A stretch of DNA of 45,031 bases from Desulfovibrio sp. OH1186_COT-070 (GTDB taxonomy: Bacteria; Desulfobacterota; Desulfovibrionia; Desulfovibrionales; Desulfovibrionaceae): positions 1 through 45,031 of the forward strand of contig NZ_RQYH01000015.1 of the NCBI RefSeq assembly GCF_003860215.1, written 5' to 3'. Position numbers and translations under genes: made by a program. This document shows positions 17,486 to 25,351 of this stretch, one piece after another (within the stretch, counting starts at the first letter, position 1; every line of letters starts with the position of its first letter). Below the pieces are notes generated by a model. That model was not told where the DNA came from and made no database searches. It worked only from the letters and a program-made list of their open reading frames with translations.

Positions 17486-18444
17486 GGCAGCCGCCCTCCA
17501 AAAGGTTTGGGCCGGATCATGTCAAAATACGGCGTGAGCAGATTGGCCAGCAGCACGGCAAAGGGCACGCCGTCAAGCCACACGCCGTATTTGCGGATGG
17601 CCATGGTCAAAAAGCCTGCCAGCAGGCCGTACAAAAACATGGGCAGGGGGCGCAGGGGCGTGGTGCCTGTGACTGTGGCCAGAAAAAAGCCGCCCAGCAC
17701 GGTTGAGCCTGTGCACAGATGGAACAGGGGAGAAGCGTTTTGGGCGGGGTCTGTCATCTGCAAAAGAGCCGCCATGCCGACGATTCCCAGAAAAAAACCG
17801 AAGGGAATCTGCCAGCGCGCAGCACCGCACCCCACCAGAAAAACGCCTCCCGCGCACAGGGCCAGCACCTGCCCCGCCCCAAGACCGTTGATCTGCCTGC
17901 CCAGCAAAAGATCGGAAAGGGGCAGGGACGCTGCGGCATGCGCGCCAAAAAATTTCAGGCGCACAAGGGGATCAACAAAGGCCGTGTCAAGCTGCGCCGC
18001 ATTGGGGTCCATGAGCAGGGGAAAGGACACCGCCAGCACAGCCCACCCCACCAGCGGAGCACAGACGGGGCTTGCCCCCAGACCGCCGAAAAACATCTTG
18101 CCCAAGGTGATGCAGACCACACTGCCCAGTACCGCCAGCCACCAGGGCGCGGCTGCGGGCAGCAAAAAGGCAAACAGCAGGCCGGAGCAGACCGCGGTCA
18201 GGTCATCCACCGTCTGCTCACGCCCCATGAGCCGGACGCACAGGGCTTCTGTGGCCACGCTGACGGCCACACAGAGGGCCATGACCCTGGCGGCGGGCAA
18301 TCCCCAGTTCCAGATCGCCATAACCACAACGGGCAGACAGCCCGCCAGCATGTACAGACTGAGCGTGCGAACGGTGCGGCCGCAGTGCCAGTAGGGAGGC
18401 GTGCTCATGGCCAGCAGGACAGAACCGGATGCTGTGGCGGACAT
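17482..18444 (-). CDS. rnfD: Rnf complex membrane subunit RnfD
   Basis: RnfD is the NqrB-like membrane subunit that holds a covalent FMN and probably takes part in ion translocation. The 320-residue protein has about nine hydrophobic segments. The expected flavinylated Thr is T248 in CTGSTVLGGFF, matching the S/G-x-T pattern of the family. Other matches are KMFFGGLGASP and RPLPMFLYGLLAG. The chosen ATG at 18444 overlaps the rnfC stop by one base; the frame is open further upstream but only inside rnfC. Confidence 0.95.
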   Translation of the reverse strand: MSATASGSVLLAMSTPPYWHCGRTVRTLSLYMLAGCLPVVVMAIWNWGLPAARVMALCVAVSVATEALCVRLMGREQTVDDLTAVCSGLLFAFLLPAAAPWWLAVLGSVVCITLGKMFFGGLGASPVCAPLVGWAVLAVSFPLLMDPNAAQLDTAFVDPLVRLKFFGAHAAASLPLSDLLLGRQINGLGAGQVLALCAGGVFLVGCGAARWQIPFGFFLGIVGMAALLQMTDPAQNASPLFHLCTGSTVLGGFFLATVTGTTPLRPLPMFLYGLLAGFLTMAIRKYGVWLDGVPFAVLLANLLTPYFDMIRPKPFGGRLP

Positions 18445-19673
18445 CAGGCGTCTCCTTGTGTTGCGGCAAAGGGTTCCCGCAATGTTTTGCGCAACTTGTT
18501 CTTGGACAGGCGGATATATTGCAGCACAGGTCTGCGCGCGATGCACACATAGCCGCAGAGCCCGCACTCCAGACAGGAGTCGATATGCTCCTCACGGTTG
18601 CGCGGGTGCAGGGCAAATTCCGCATTGCGGCTGAGCATGCCCGGGCTGAGCCGCGCGGGGCAGACAAGAACACAGGCTCCGCAGTTGATGCAGGGGCTGT
18701 GTCCCTTCATGGGGGGGATGGTGCCCGCCTCCACCACAAAAACTCCGGTGGTGCCGCGGGTCACGCTGCGGTCGAGCCTGTCCAGGCTTTCCCCCCGCAG
18801 GGGGCCGCCGCGCACCAGGGTATCGCCGGGCTTGAGATCAATATGGGCAAAGTGCAGCAAATCTCCCAGCAGGCTGCCCTCCCGCACGATATAATTGCCC
18901 GAGTGGTCGCGGCTGCCTATAGTGAGCACGGTTTCCACCAGAGGATAGCCCGTTCTGACTACACGGCCCAGGCTCCATACGTTGTGCAGCCCCACGATGC
19001 CCACATCTGCGGGATTTTCCTCCCCGGTCACGGCCTTGACCACCAGAGCGTCAATGCTGGCGGGATAGTGCGCTGCAACATGCACCACCTGAACATCGTT
19101 GAGCCGCAGGCGCAGCTCCTTGGGCGCGGCCAGCACGATCTCTCTGGCCGGAGAAAGCCTGCGCAGCATTTCCAGACCCGCGCGCAGCGTTTCCTGATGG
19201 GTCAGGAGCATGGGTTCGGCCCAGGTCACTCCGGGGTCGGGGTTCAGCCCGTTGATGATCAGCTTTTCACAGTCCTGCCCCAGAGAACGGGTGTTCACGC
19301 CCAGAGTCTTGAGCAGCATCGCCAGTTCGGCCCCCCTCTGGGGAGCGGACAGCAGATCCTGTTTTTCCACACCCGCCGCCAGAGCGCGCACGTCTTCGCC
19401 GGGTTCCGCCGCATCCAGAAAGATGCTGCGCTCGTTGATTTCGGTCACCACGCCGAAAATGGGCGCAAAGACGTTACCCCGCACGGGCGAGGGGTGCGTT
19501 GCCAAAAGCATGTACGGATAGACCATGCTTTTTTTGACAACACCTTCGACCAGCGTACAGCCCTCCCGGTTCAGCCGCACACGCCGGGGTTCGGGGCCGA
19601 CGCTGAAGCGTTGCCTGACCCCGTACAGCAACTGGAAACGGGGGTCGCGGATTATCTGGAAAACTTCCTTCAT
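18444..19673 (-). CDS. rnfC: Rnf complex NADH/ferredoxin-linked subunit RnfC
   Basis: RnfC is the peripheral subunit that reacts with NAD(H) through a flavin and carries two [4Fe-4S] clusters. The 409-residue protein includes IINGLNPDPGVTWAEPMLL in the nucleotide-binding part, a SLBB-like region (HIDLKPGDTLVRGGPLRG), and two cluster motifs near the end, CINCGACVLVCPARLSP and CLECGLCGYVCIARRP. The start MKEVFQII at 19673 follows GTGAGG; the open frame continues upstream only through the cytochrome gene and that part shows no RnfC similarity. It starts 7 bases after the cytochrome stop. Confidence 0.95.
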   Translation of the reverse strand: MKEVFQIIRDPRFQLLYGVRQRFSVGPEPRRVRLNREGCTLVEGVVKKSMVYPYMLLATHPSPVRGNVFAPIFGVVTEINERSIFLDAAEPGEDVRALAAGVEKQDLLSAPQRGAELAMLLKTLGVNTRSLGQDCEKLIINGLNPDPGVTWAEPMLLTHQETLRAGLEMLRRLSPAREIVLAAPKELRLRLNDVQVVHVAAHYPASIDALVVKAVTGEENPADVGIVGLHNVWSLGRVVRTGYPLVETVLTIGSRDHSGNYIVREGSLLGDLLHFAHIDLKPGDTLVRGGPLRGESLDRLDRSVTRGTTGVFVVEAGTIPPMKGHSPCINCGACVLVCPARLSPGMLSRNAEFALHPRNREEHIDSCLECGLCGYVCIARRPVLQYIRLSKNKLRKTLREPFAATQGDA

Positions 19674-19680
19674 CCCCGCC

Positions 19681-20484
19681 TCACTTTCCTGTATGGCACC
19701 GGGCGCAGGACTGCTTGCCGTATGGCCCCTTGCCTGTTTTTTCGTGACAGCCCATGCACTGCCTGTGGAAGGCGTCCATCCGTCCCGGCACCAGCTTCTG
19801 CGCTTTCTCCGCATGACAGACGGCGCAGTCGACATACAGGGGATTGAGCGTGACAATGCCCTGTTGCGGCAGTTTTTCGCGCACAGGACGGACAGTATGG
19901 CAGGAGGCGCAGCCCCTGGCTCCGGCCGCGAACATGTCCTCATGGCAGGAAACACACCGGGCGTGCACGGCATCGGCCAGGTTGGGGGCAACACCCTTTT
20001 CGGTTTTTTTGCCGGAAGGCGCTCCGGACTTGTGACATCGGGCGCAGTTCTGGGGCTTGTCTTCAATACTGGTGTCGCTGTGGTGACACTCGGTACACTC
20101 CAGGCCCAGTTCGGCATGGTGTTTGTCATGTCCCCACTTTTTGGGGCCGCCCTCAAAATGGTGACAGGTGGCGCAGGAGGCATTGTCGGCAAAGGCAGCC
20201 ACGTGGCTCTTCCTGAACGCTGCGTCAAAAACAGCGCCGTGGCACTTGCCGCACTGCTGCACGTCTTTGCGCAGAGCAGGGCTTTCGTGATGACAGGTCT
20301 GGCACGGGATATTGCAGGCGGACACGTGAGCGGCATGCTCAAAAATCACAGCCCCGCCCGCATTGGGCAGAAGGACACGCCGGGGCTGGTCCTCGCTCGG
20401 GCGGGGCAGGCTGTACCCCAGTGCGGCCACCACAGCCAGCACAACCGTCAGCACGGCAACAGGAAGGTATCGTTTCTGCACCAT
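19681..20484 (-). CDS. dhcA: Decaheme cytochrome c of the Rnf operon
   Basis: The 267-residue protein has an N-terminal hydrophobic signal or anchor (MVQKRYLPVAVLTVVLAVV) and ten CxxCH heme-binding motifs: CQTCH, CGKCH, CATCH, CTECH, CARCH, CVSCH, CASCH, CAVCH, CMGCH and CARCH. It belongs to the periplasmic multiheme cytochromes and is placed as first gene of the rnf operon, as known for Desulfovibrio vulgaris (there called DhcA). The likely role is to exchange electrons between the periplasmic cytochrome c pool and the Rnf complex. The start at 20484 follows GGGGGCG. Symbol given by analogy of gene order and heme count. Confidence 0.92.
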   Translation of the reverse strand: MVQKRYLPVAVLTVVLAVVAALGYSLPRPSEDQPRRVLLPNAGGAVIFEHAAHVSACNIPCQTCHHESPALRKDVQQCGKCHGAVFDAAFRKSHVAAFADNASCATCHHFEGGPKKWGHDKHHAELGLECTECHHSDTSIEDKPQNCARCHKSGAPSGKKTEKGVAPNLADAVHARCVSCHEDMFAAGARGCASCHTVRPVREKLPQQGIVTLNPLYVDCAVCHAEKAQKLVPGRMDAFHRQCMGCHEKTGKGPYGKQSCARCHTGK

Positions 20485-20562
20485 CGCCCCCTTGGTTTCC
20501 GGGAAGTCGGGTTTATGGCCCAAAAAGCATACCGGCCCAAGCATGCCAGACTTTTCCGACCT

Positions 20563-20580
20563 TGTGAAGCCCTGTTCACA
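20563..20580. promoter_or_regulatory. Operator-like inverted repeat before dhcA-rnf
   Basis: TGTGAA and TTCACA form a perfect 6-bp inverted repeat with a six-base centre. It lies about 80 bases before the dhcA start and just after the proposed transcription start. The half-sites resemble those of Crp/Fnr-type and Rex regulators, but the spacing differs by two bases from both classical sites (Crp TGTGA-6-TCACA; Rex TTGTGAA-4-TTCACAA), so the regulator is not identified. Confidence 0.45.
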
Positions 20581-20601
20581 TATTCACACCCTCCCCGCAG
20601 G

Positions 20602-20629
20602 AGTATTGCCTTTTTGTATTTTGTGACAA
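20602..20629 (-). promoter_or_regulatory. Candidate sigma-70 promoter of the dhcA-rnf operon
   Basis: On the minus strand TTGTCA (20624-20629), a 16-base spacer and AATACT (20602-20607) match the -35 and -10 elements at five and four of six positions. The inverted repeat at 20563-20580 would then lie just downstream of the transcription start, a position suited to repression. Confidence 0.4.
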
Positions 20630-20666
20630 CAGCAAAAAACACGTTCTGCGGCAGCGCACGAGCCGC

Positions 20667-22685
20667 TCAGGGACGCGGCGCTGCCGCCCATTCTTCGCGC
20701 GCAATGCGCCACTGCCCGCCGTCATGGCGCAACAGCAGCGTCTTGGTGCCCCGGTCATTATGGCCCGCGCTGTCCTCGTAAAATTGCCCCATGTCCGCGC
20801 GCAGACCGCCAGCGTCCACGGTCAGCCGCAAGCCGGAAAGCTGCACCTGGGCGGGACGAACCTTGCCCCAGAGCTTCTTTTTCTGGGCACGGACAGCCGC
20901 AATGCCCCTGCGCCCCTGCTGCACAATGTCCGGCGTGTAAAAGGCCATGTATCCGTCCAGATGTCCCGCCTCCCATGCCTTGCGCCAGGCCTCCAGCATG
21001 ACGCCGACCTCGTCGCTCACCCTGTCCAGATACTCGGCGGAAAGACCCCTGTCTTCCGGCTGAAAGCGCGCGGCCACGATACGCAGGGCACCGTCCCGGC
21101 CCTTGTGCCACCACAGGCGGTTCACGCCCTGCTCCATCCTGCCCGGCAAGGCCACAAGCATATCGCTGCTGCTCACCGCCAGGCCGTTCTGAACCTCTAT
21201 GGCGGGAGCGCGGCTCACCACATGCAGCCAGGGAGCCTTGAAGCGGCGCTCCATCTCCTTCCACATGGCGGCATGGCTTTCCCCGCGCGGCGCGTCCTTG
21301 TGGCGGCCGTACTCCTGCCGGTCATAAAAGTCCGCCAGTTCCGGAGAGCGACGGGCCAGAGCCGCGTCCCAGTCTCGCACCCTGCTTTCCACAGCCGCGC
21401 GCACCTCGGGGGTCAGGAGCAGGGGCGCGTCTTCGGCAACAGGCTCTTTTGCAGGCGGCGCGGCTTCCACAGGCGTCCGTGCGGCTTCCGGAGAAGGCGG
21501 GGCTGCGGGGGCCTCCGGCTCGCCGCCGGCAGGGCCTTCGGCGGGAGGTGTGCCCCAGTTCACTTCCGCAGGCGGAGCCACAGGACGCGAGCGCGGCACC
21601 AGCGGATCGCTGACCGCGGCCAGAAGTTTTTCGTCCGCAGCCTGCTGCTGTTGCCCTGCGGGCGCTGCGTCCCCGGCTTTTTCCGGCATGTCCAGCCGGG
21701 GCGGCAGGGGCGCTTCGGCGGCGGCATCGCTGGCCTGCGGCGGCCGCGCTTCGGCCACCAGAAGCCCTTTCTGGAAATCCGCCTGCATGCCCAGATTGCG
21801 TGGCGTCCACTCCATGCCCACAATGCGGAACGCGCCGTCCTTGCCCTTTTGCCAGTACAGTCTGCGGATTCCTTCCGTGGACAGATTGGAGGCGGTATAA
21901 AACTGCTCCGCCCAGGTCACCCAGTAGCCAGGGCCTTCCAGAACATGGATTTTTCTGTTGTAGATATTGATGAAGTCGAGAATCTTGAACAGACGTTCCT
22001 TGTTCAGCCGGAACGCCGCAAAGCTCTCGGGCATGGCCCTGGTATAGGCCTCGGCATCATAATACCCGAACATGGCAGTGGAACGCGCCGCCCAGGCCTG
22101 ACTCCATTCGTGCATGAGGCGGCGCAAATGGGCGGCGGAGCCGCCGTCGGAGCGGGAAAGATGCTGCTCGTCCAGCGTTTCGGCCAGCACCACGGCCGTA
22201 CCGGGCACAAGATCCGGGCCGACTTCACCGATATCGCGCAGGCCGATGGCCACACAGCCGCGGGTGGAGTAAGGTTCTATGCCGAAACCCTTGCTGTGGA
22301 TCCAGATGCCGTAGCCGGTCTTGCCCCGCAACCTGTCCACCGGGTTGGGGTAGTTGAGCGTGTAGGCAATGCCGCCGTATTCCTTGAAATCCAGCCCCCC
22401 GGCAATCTTGTAGTCCACAAAGTAGATGCCTTCAGGCGTGCGCAGGTCATTGCGCGCCTGCTTGTCGCCCGTCACCTGCCCTGTGGCGCAGTTGTAACGG
22501 TATTTGAGCTTGAGGGGGCTTTTTTTCTCGTACAGCAAAAAGGTCTGACGGGCCTTGTCCACAGCCACCAGACGGGGCGGAAGATCTTCGGAATGCCGCA
22601 GAGGCTGCCAACTGTCCGCCCAAAGATGCGTTGACCAGATATGCGCAAAGACAAGCTGGCAACAAAGAAACAGCACCAAAGCCAT
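20667..22685 (-). CDS. YkuD-domain peptidoglycan enzyme with NTF2-like repeats (Csd6/Pgp2-like)
   Basis: The 672-residue form has an N-terminal hydrophobic segment, then a YkuD (L,D-transpeptidase fold) domain at about residues 38-165 with the catalytic pair H130 in GIWIHSKGFG and C144 in YSTRGCVAIGL. Three NTF2-like segments follow (about 190-300, 460-560 and 570-672), the first and second sharing a pattern around LYWQKGKDGAFRIV and LWWHKGRDGALRIV, separated by a long Pro/Ala/Glu-rich linker. A YkuD domain followed by NTF2 is the layout of Helicobacter Csd6 and Campylobacter Pgp2, L,D-carboxypeptidases that trim peptidoglycan and set helical shape. Start is uncertain: ATG at 22685 lacks a good ribosome site, and ATG codons at 22784 and 22793, inside pyrE, would add a longer basic N-terminus. 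Last gene after fmdB-purB-pyrE. Confidence 0.85.
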   Translation of the reverse strand: MALVLFLCCQLVFAHIWSTHLWADSWQPLRHSEDLPPRLVAVDKARQTFLLYEKKSPLKLKYRYNCATGQVTGDKQARNDLRTPEGIYFVDYKIAGGLDFKEYGGIAYTLNYPNPVDRLRGKTGYGIWIHSKGFGIEPYSTRGCVAIGLRDIGEVGPDLVPGTAVVLAETLDEQHLSRSDGGSAAHLRRLMHEWSQAWAARSTAMFGYYDAEAYTRAMPESFAAFRLNKERLFKILDFINIYNRKIHVLEGPGYWVTWAEQFYTASNLSTEGIRRLYWQKGKDGAFRIVGMEWTPRNLGMQADFQKGLLVAEARPPQASDAAAEAPLPPRLDMPEKAGDAAPAGQQQQAADEKLLAAVSDPLVPRSRPVAPPAEVNWGTPPAEGPAGGEPEAPAAPPSPEAARTPVEAAPPAKEPVAEDAPLLLTPEVRAAVESRVRDWDAALARRSPELADFYDRQEYGRHKDAPRGESHAAMWKEMERRFKAPWLHVVSRAPAIEVQNGLAVSSSDMLVALPGRMEQGVNRLWWHKGRDGALRIVAARFQPEDRGLSAEYLDRVSDEVGVMLEAWRKAWEAGHLDGYMAFYTPDIVQQGRRGIAAVRAQKKKLWGKVRPAQVQLSGLRLTVDAGGLRADMGQFYEDSAGHNDRGTKTLLLRHDGGQWRIAREEWAAAPRP

Positions 22686-22740
22686 GCCCGGCGCACGTCG
22701 GGCGCGCTCCGAAAGCGCACCCCGAAACGCGTAGACGAGC

Positions 22741-23319
22741 CTAGCGCGCAAGAGCCACCAGTTGGGCACGGGTAAAAAGTGCATGCAGTTCATAACCCGC
22801 TTCACGCAGTTTCTCCCGCCCGCCTTCTTCCCTGTCCAGAATGGTGCAGACACCGGCAATTTCCAGGCCAGCCCCGCGCACCCTGTCGCAGGCCTTGAGC
22901 AGGGAGCCGCCGGTGGTCACCACATCCTCCAGCATGACCACACGGTCACCGGCGGAAAAATTGCCCAGCCCTTCCACAAACTGCCCGGTTCCGTGCCCCT
23001 TGGCCTCCTTGCGCACCAGCAGGCCGTCCAGCGGCCTGCCCTGCTGGTGGGAAATAACTGTGGTGGCGGAGACCAGAGGATCCGCGCCCATGGTCATGCC
23101 GCCAACACCCCTGATATCCATGTCCTTGAGCAGATGCGCAAAAAGCGTGCCGATGAGCCATGCCCCCTCGGCGTGCAGGGCTGTTACCCGGCAGTCGAAA
23201 TAATAGTCGCTCCTGCGGCCCGAAGCCAGCACGAAGTCGCCTTCGCGATAGGATTTTTCCACCAGCAGGCGCGCCAGACGCCGCCTGAGGGTCTGGATGT
23301 CTTCATCGGTCGGGGTCAT
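22741..23319 (-). CDS. pyrE: Orotate phosphoribosyltransferase
   Basis: Joins orotate to PRPP to make orotidine 5'-phosphate in pyrimidine synthesis. The 192-residue protein has the PRPP-binding motif VVMLEDVVTTGGSLLKA (about residues 127-143), the segment ASGRRSDYYFDCR near the start and LDGLLVRKEAKGHGTG in the flexible loop, all typical of PyrE. Length matches the family. Its ATG overlaps the purB stop as ATGA, so the two are coupled. Confidence 0.97.
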   Translation of the reverse strand: MTPTDEDIQTLRRRLARLLVEKSYREGDFVLASGRRSDYYFDCRVTALHAEGAWLIGTLFAHLLKDMDIRGVGGMTMGADPLVSATTVISHQQGRPLDGLLVRKEAKGHGTGQFVEGLGNFSAGDRVVMLEDVVTTGGSLLKACDRVRGAGLEIAGVCTILDREEGGREKLREAGYELHALFTRAQLVALAR

Positions 23320-24644
23320 TGGCCGTCTCCGTGGGGTTGGCTCTCCGGCGCATGCCGGAAAACACGCTCATAAATCGCTTCTTCGTATTGCAGATAGGAA
23401 GCGGGGTCAAAAAGTTCCCCCAGGTTTTCCCCGCCCAGACGCGCGCACATGTCCCTGTCGCCACGCACCAGATCGGGAAAGGGCTTCCGGCTCTCCCAAC
23501 TCTGCATGGCCAGAAGCTGCACGGCTTCGTAAGCTTCCTGCCGGGGCATCCCGGCGGCAATGAGCGCCGTGAGCACCCGCTGGGAAAAATACAGCCCGTA
23601 GGAGCGTTCCATGTTTTCACGCATCCGCTCCGGCTTGACCACCAGATTTTCCAGAAGGCGCGTCAGGCGCACAAGCATGTAGTCGGCCAAAATGGTGGAA
23701 TCGGGCATGATGACCCTTTCCACCGAGGAGTGGCTGATGTCGCGCTCGTGCCAGAGAGCCTGGTTTTCCAGCGCGGCCAGGGCATTGGAGCGCAAAAGGC
23801 GGGCAAGGCCGCTCATGTTTTCGGCGGATATGGGGTTTTTTTTGTGCGGCATGGCCGAAGAACCTTTCTGCCCCTTGCCGAAGCCTTCTTCCACTTCCAG
23901 CACTTCCGTGCGTTGCAGATGCCGCAGTTCCACGCACAGCCGCTCCATGCCGCCGCCCAGCACGGCCAGAGCGCTGAAAAACTGGGCGTAGCGGTCGCGC
24001 TGCACGATCTGCGTGGAGTGGGGATCAACGCCCAGCCCCAGAAGTTCCAGCGCGCGCTGCTCCAGTTCGGGCGAAAGAAATGCGTAGGTTCCCACAGCGC
24101 CGGAAATCTTGCCCACGCGCACGCTTTCGAGCCCTGAGCGCACACGCTCCCGGTGGCGGACAAATTCGGCATAGAATCCGGCCATTTTCAACCCGAAACT
24201 GGTGGGTTCGGCATGGATGCCGTGGGTACGCCCCATGCAGAGCACGCCGCGATAGCGCGCCGCCAGATCGCGGAGCGCGCGCAAAAGCCCGTCAATGTCC
24301 GCAAGAATCAGCTTTCCGGCCTGAACCAGCAGCAGGGCATTGGCCGTATCCACAATGTCCGAGGAGGTACAGCCCAGATGGATGTGCCGCGCGTCGGGGC
24401 CGACTTTTTCTTCCAGAGAGGTCAGAAAGGCGATGACATCATGGCGCGTCACTTCTTCAATGGCCAGAATGCGCTCCACATCCACCACGGCCCTGTCCCT
24501 GATGTTCTGCACAGCCTGCGCCGGGATGCGCCCAAGTCCGCTCCATGCCTCACAGACGGCCAGTTCCACGTCAAGCCAGGCCTGATAGCGGTTTTCCAGC
24601 GTCCAGATACAGCCCATTTCCGGGCGGGTATAACGCTCAATCAT
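23316..24644 (-). CDS. purB: Adenylosuccinate lyase
   Basis: Catalyses two fumarate-releasing steps of purine synthesis: SAICAR to AICAR and adenylosuccinate to AMP. The 442-residue protein has the fumarase-superfamily signature GSSAMPHKKNPI (about residue 270), the segment GCTSSDIVDTANAL and the His-containing GRTHGIHAEPTSFGLK. The start MIERYTRPEMG at 24644 has GGAGGAGG upstream and matches the usual N-terminus. It overlaps the FmdB-like gene by 8 bases and precedes pyrE, grouping nucleotide synthesis genes. Confidence 0.97.
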   Translation of the reverse strand: MIERYTRPEMGCIWTLENRYQAWLDVELAVCEAWSGLGRIPAQAVQNIRDRAVVDVERILAIEEVTRHDVIAFLTSLEEKVGPDARHIHLGCTSSDIVDTANALLLVQAGKLILADIDGLLRALRDLAARYRGVLCMGRTHGIHAEPTSFGLKMAGFYAEFVRHRERVRSGLESVRVGKISGAVGTYAFLSPELEQRALELLGLGVDPHSTQIVQRDRYAQFFSALAVLGGGMERLCVELRHLQRTEVLEVEEGFGKGQKGSSAMPHKKNPISAENMSGLARLLRSNALAALENQALWHERDISHSSVERVIMPDSTILADYMLVRLTRLLENLVVKPERMRENMERSYGLYFSQRVLTALIAAGMPRQEAYEAVQLLAMQSWESRKPFPDLVRGDRDMCARLGGENLGELFDPASYLQYEEAIYERVFRHAPESQPHGDGQ

Positions 24645-25035
24645 GGCTGCCTCCTCCGGCGGATGCCGATGTTCCTCCCGACGACACTCCGGCAGAAGCC
24701 CCGGCAGGCGGGGAGGGCGGCGGAACAGGGGCATTCCCGGCGGGCTTGCCCGCAGCCGCGGGGGCGCTGTCCGCCGTGCCCGCACTGTCCGCAGGCTTGT
24801 CTGCGGGTTTGTCCTGTGCGGCAGGGGCGGATCCGTCTTCGCTGATGCCCTTGCGGTAGCCGTAATCGCTCACATACCAGCCCCCGCCCTTGAGCACAAA
24901 CGATGTCTGCGACATGACACGGGACGCGGGAGCGCCGCACTGCGGACAGGCCTGCTCCTCTGCGGCATCGTGCCCGCGCGTCCATTCCTCAAAGAGATGC
25001 CCGCACTGCGGGCACACATACTCGTAGATAGGCAT
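24637..25035 (-). CDS. FmdB-family zinc-ribbon protein
   Basis: The 132-residue protein begins MPIYEYVCPQCGHLFE and continues with a second pair CPQCG, giving the CxxC...CxxC zinc ribbon of the FmdB regulatory family (residues about 1-45), followed by FVLKGGGWYVSDYG. The remaining 75 residues are a low-complexity Ala/Pro/Gly/Ser tail. Function is unproven; the name comes from a formamidase regulator, and many bacteria have a copy with no known target. No strong ribosome-binding site is seen. It overlaps purB by 8 bases. Confidence 0.88.
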   Translation of the reverse strand: MPIYEYVCPQCGHLFEEWTRGHDAAEEQACPQCGAPASRVMSQTSFVLKGGGWYVSDYGYRKGISEDGSAPAAQDKPADKPADSAGTADSAPAAAGKPAGNAPVPPPSPPAGASAGVSSGGTSASAGGGSHD

Positions 25036-25150
25036 ACAAAAGCACAAAGAGCGGACGCAGGACGCTCAAAGAGACACCTGACCGGCTCTGGTTTTGCCTC
25101 TCTCCCGAAAAAGAGAGGCGCGGTGGCACATGAAAGTGGGGTCCGCCCGA

Positions 25151-25270
25151 TCAGGCCTTCGCAGCCTTGGCCGCGGCCTTGGCATCACGGATGCTCTGCT
25201 TCAGACGCTGGGCGCGGCGCTGACGGCGGCGGTCAAGTTCTTTTTTCCGTTCGATTTTCTTGTGAGCCAT
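25151..25270 (-). CDS. Small, highly basic protein of 39 residues
   Basis: Short reading frame starting MAHKKIERKKELDRRRQRR and ending in an Ala/Lys-rich helix (IRDAKAAAKAAKA). It has a strong GGAGGAAAAC site just before the ATG and ordinary high-GC codon use, which supports translation. About 45 percent of residues are Lys or Arg; it would be a single helix. Such composition is typical of RNA- or ribosome-binding peptides, but I cannot assign a family. Similar short basic proteins are, from memory, present as hypothetical proteins in other Desulfovibrio. It lies between larE-like and fmdB-like genes on the same strand. Confidence 0.75.
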   Translation of the reverse strand: MAHKKIERKKELDRRRQRRAQRLKQSIRDAKAAAKAAKA

Positions 25271-25351
25271 GTTTTCCTCCAGATATGTTTGGACGCCAGA
25301 GTCGTCCTTGGGTAGTTCTTTTTTTTGCAAAAGTCCAGATGCGGGGCTGCG

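Noticed and set aside
25096..25119. 8-bp hairpin GCCTCTCT/AGAGAGGC considered as a terminator
   Set aside because: No T run follows on either strand, so termination is unsupported.
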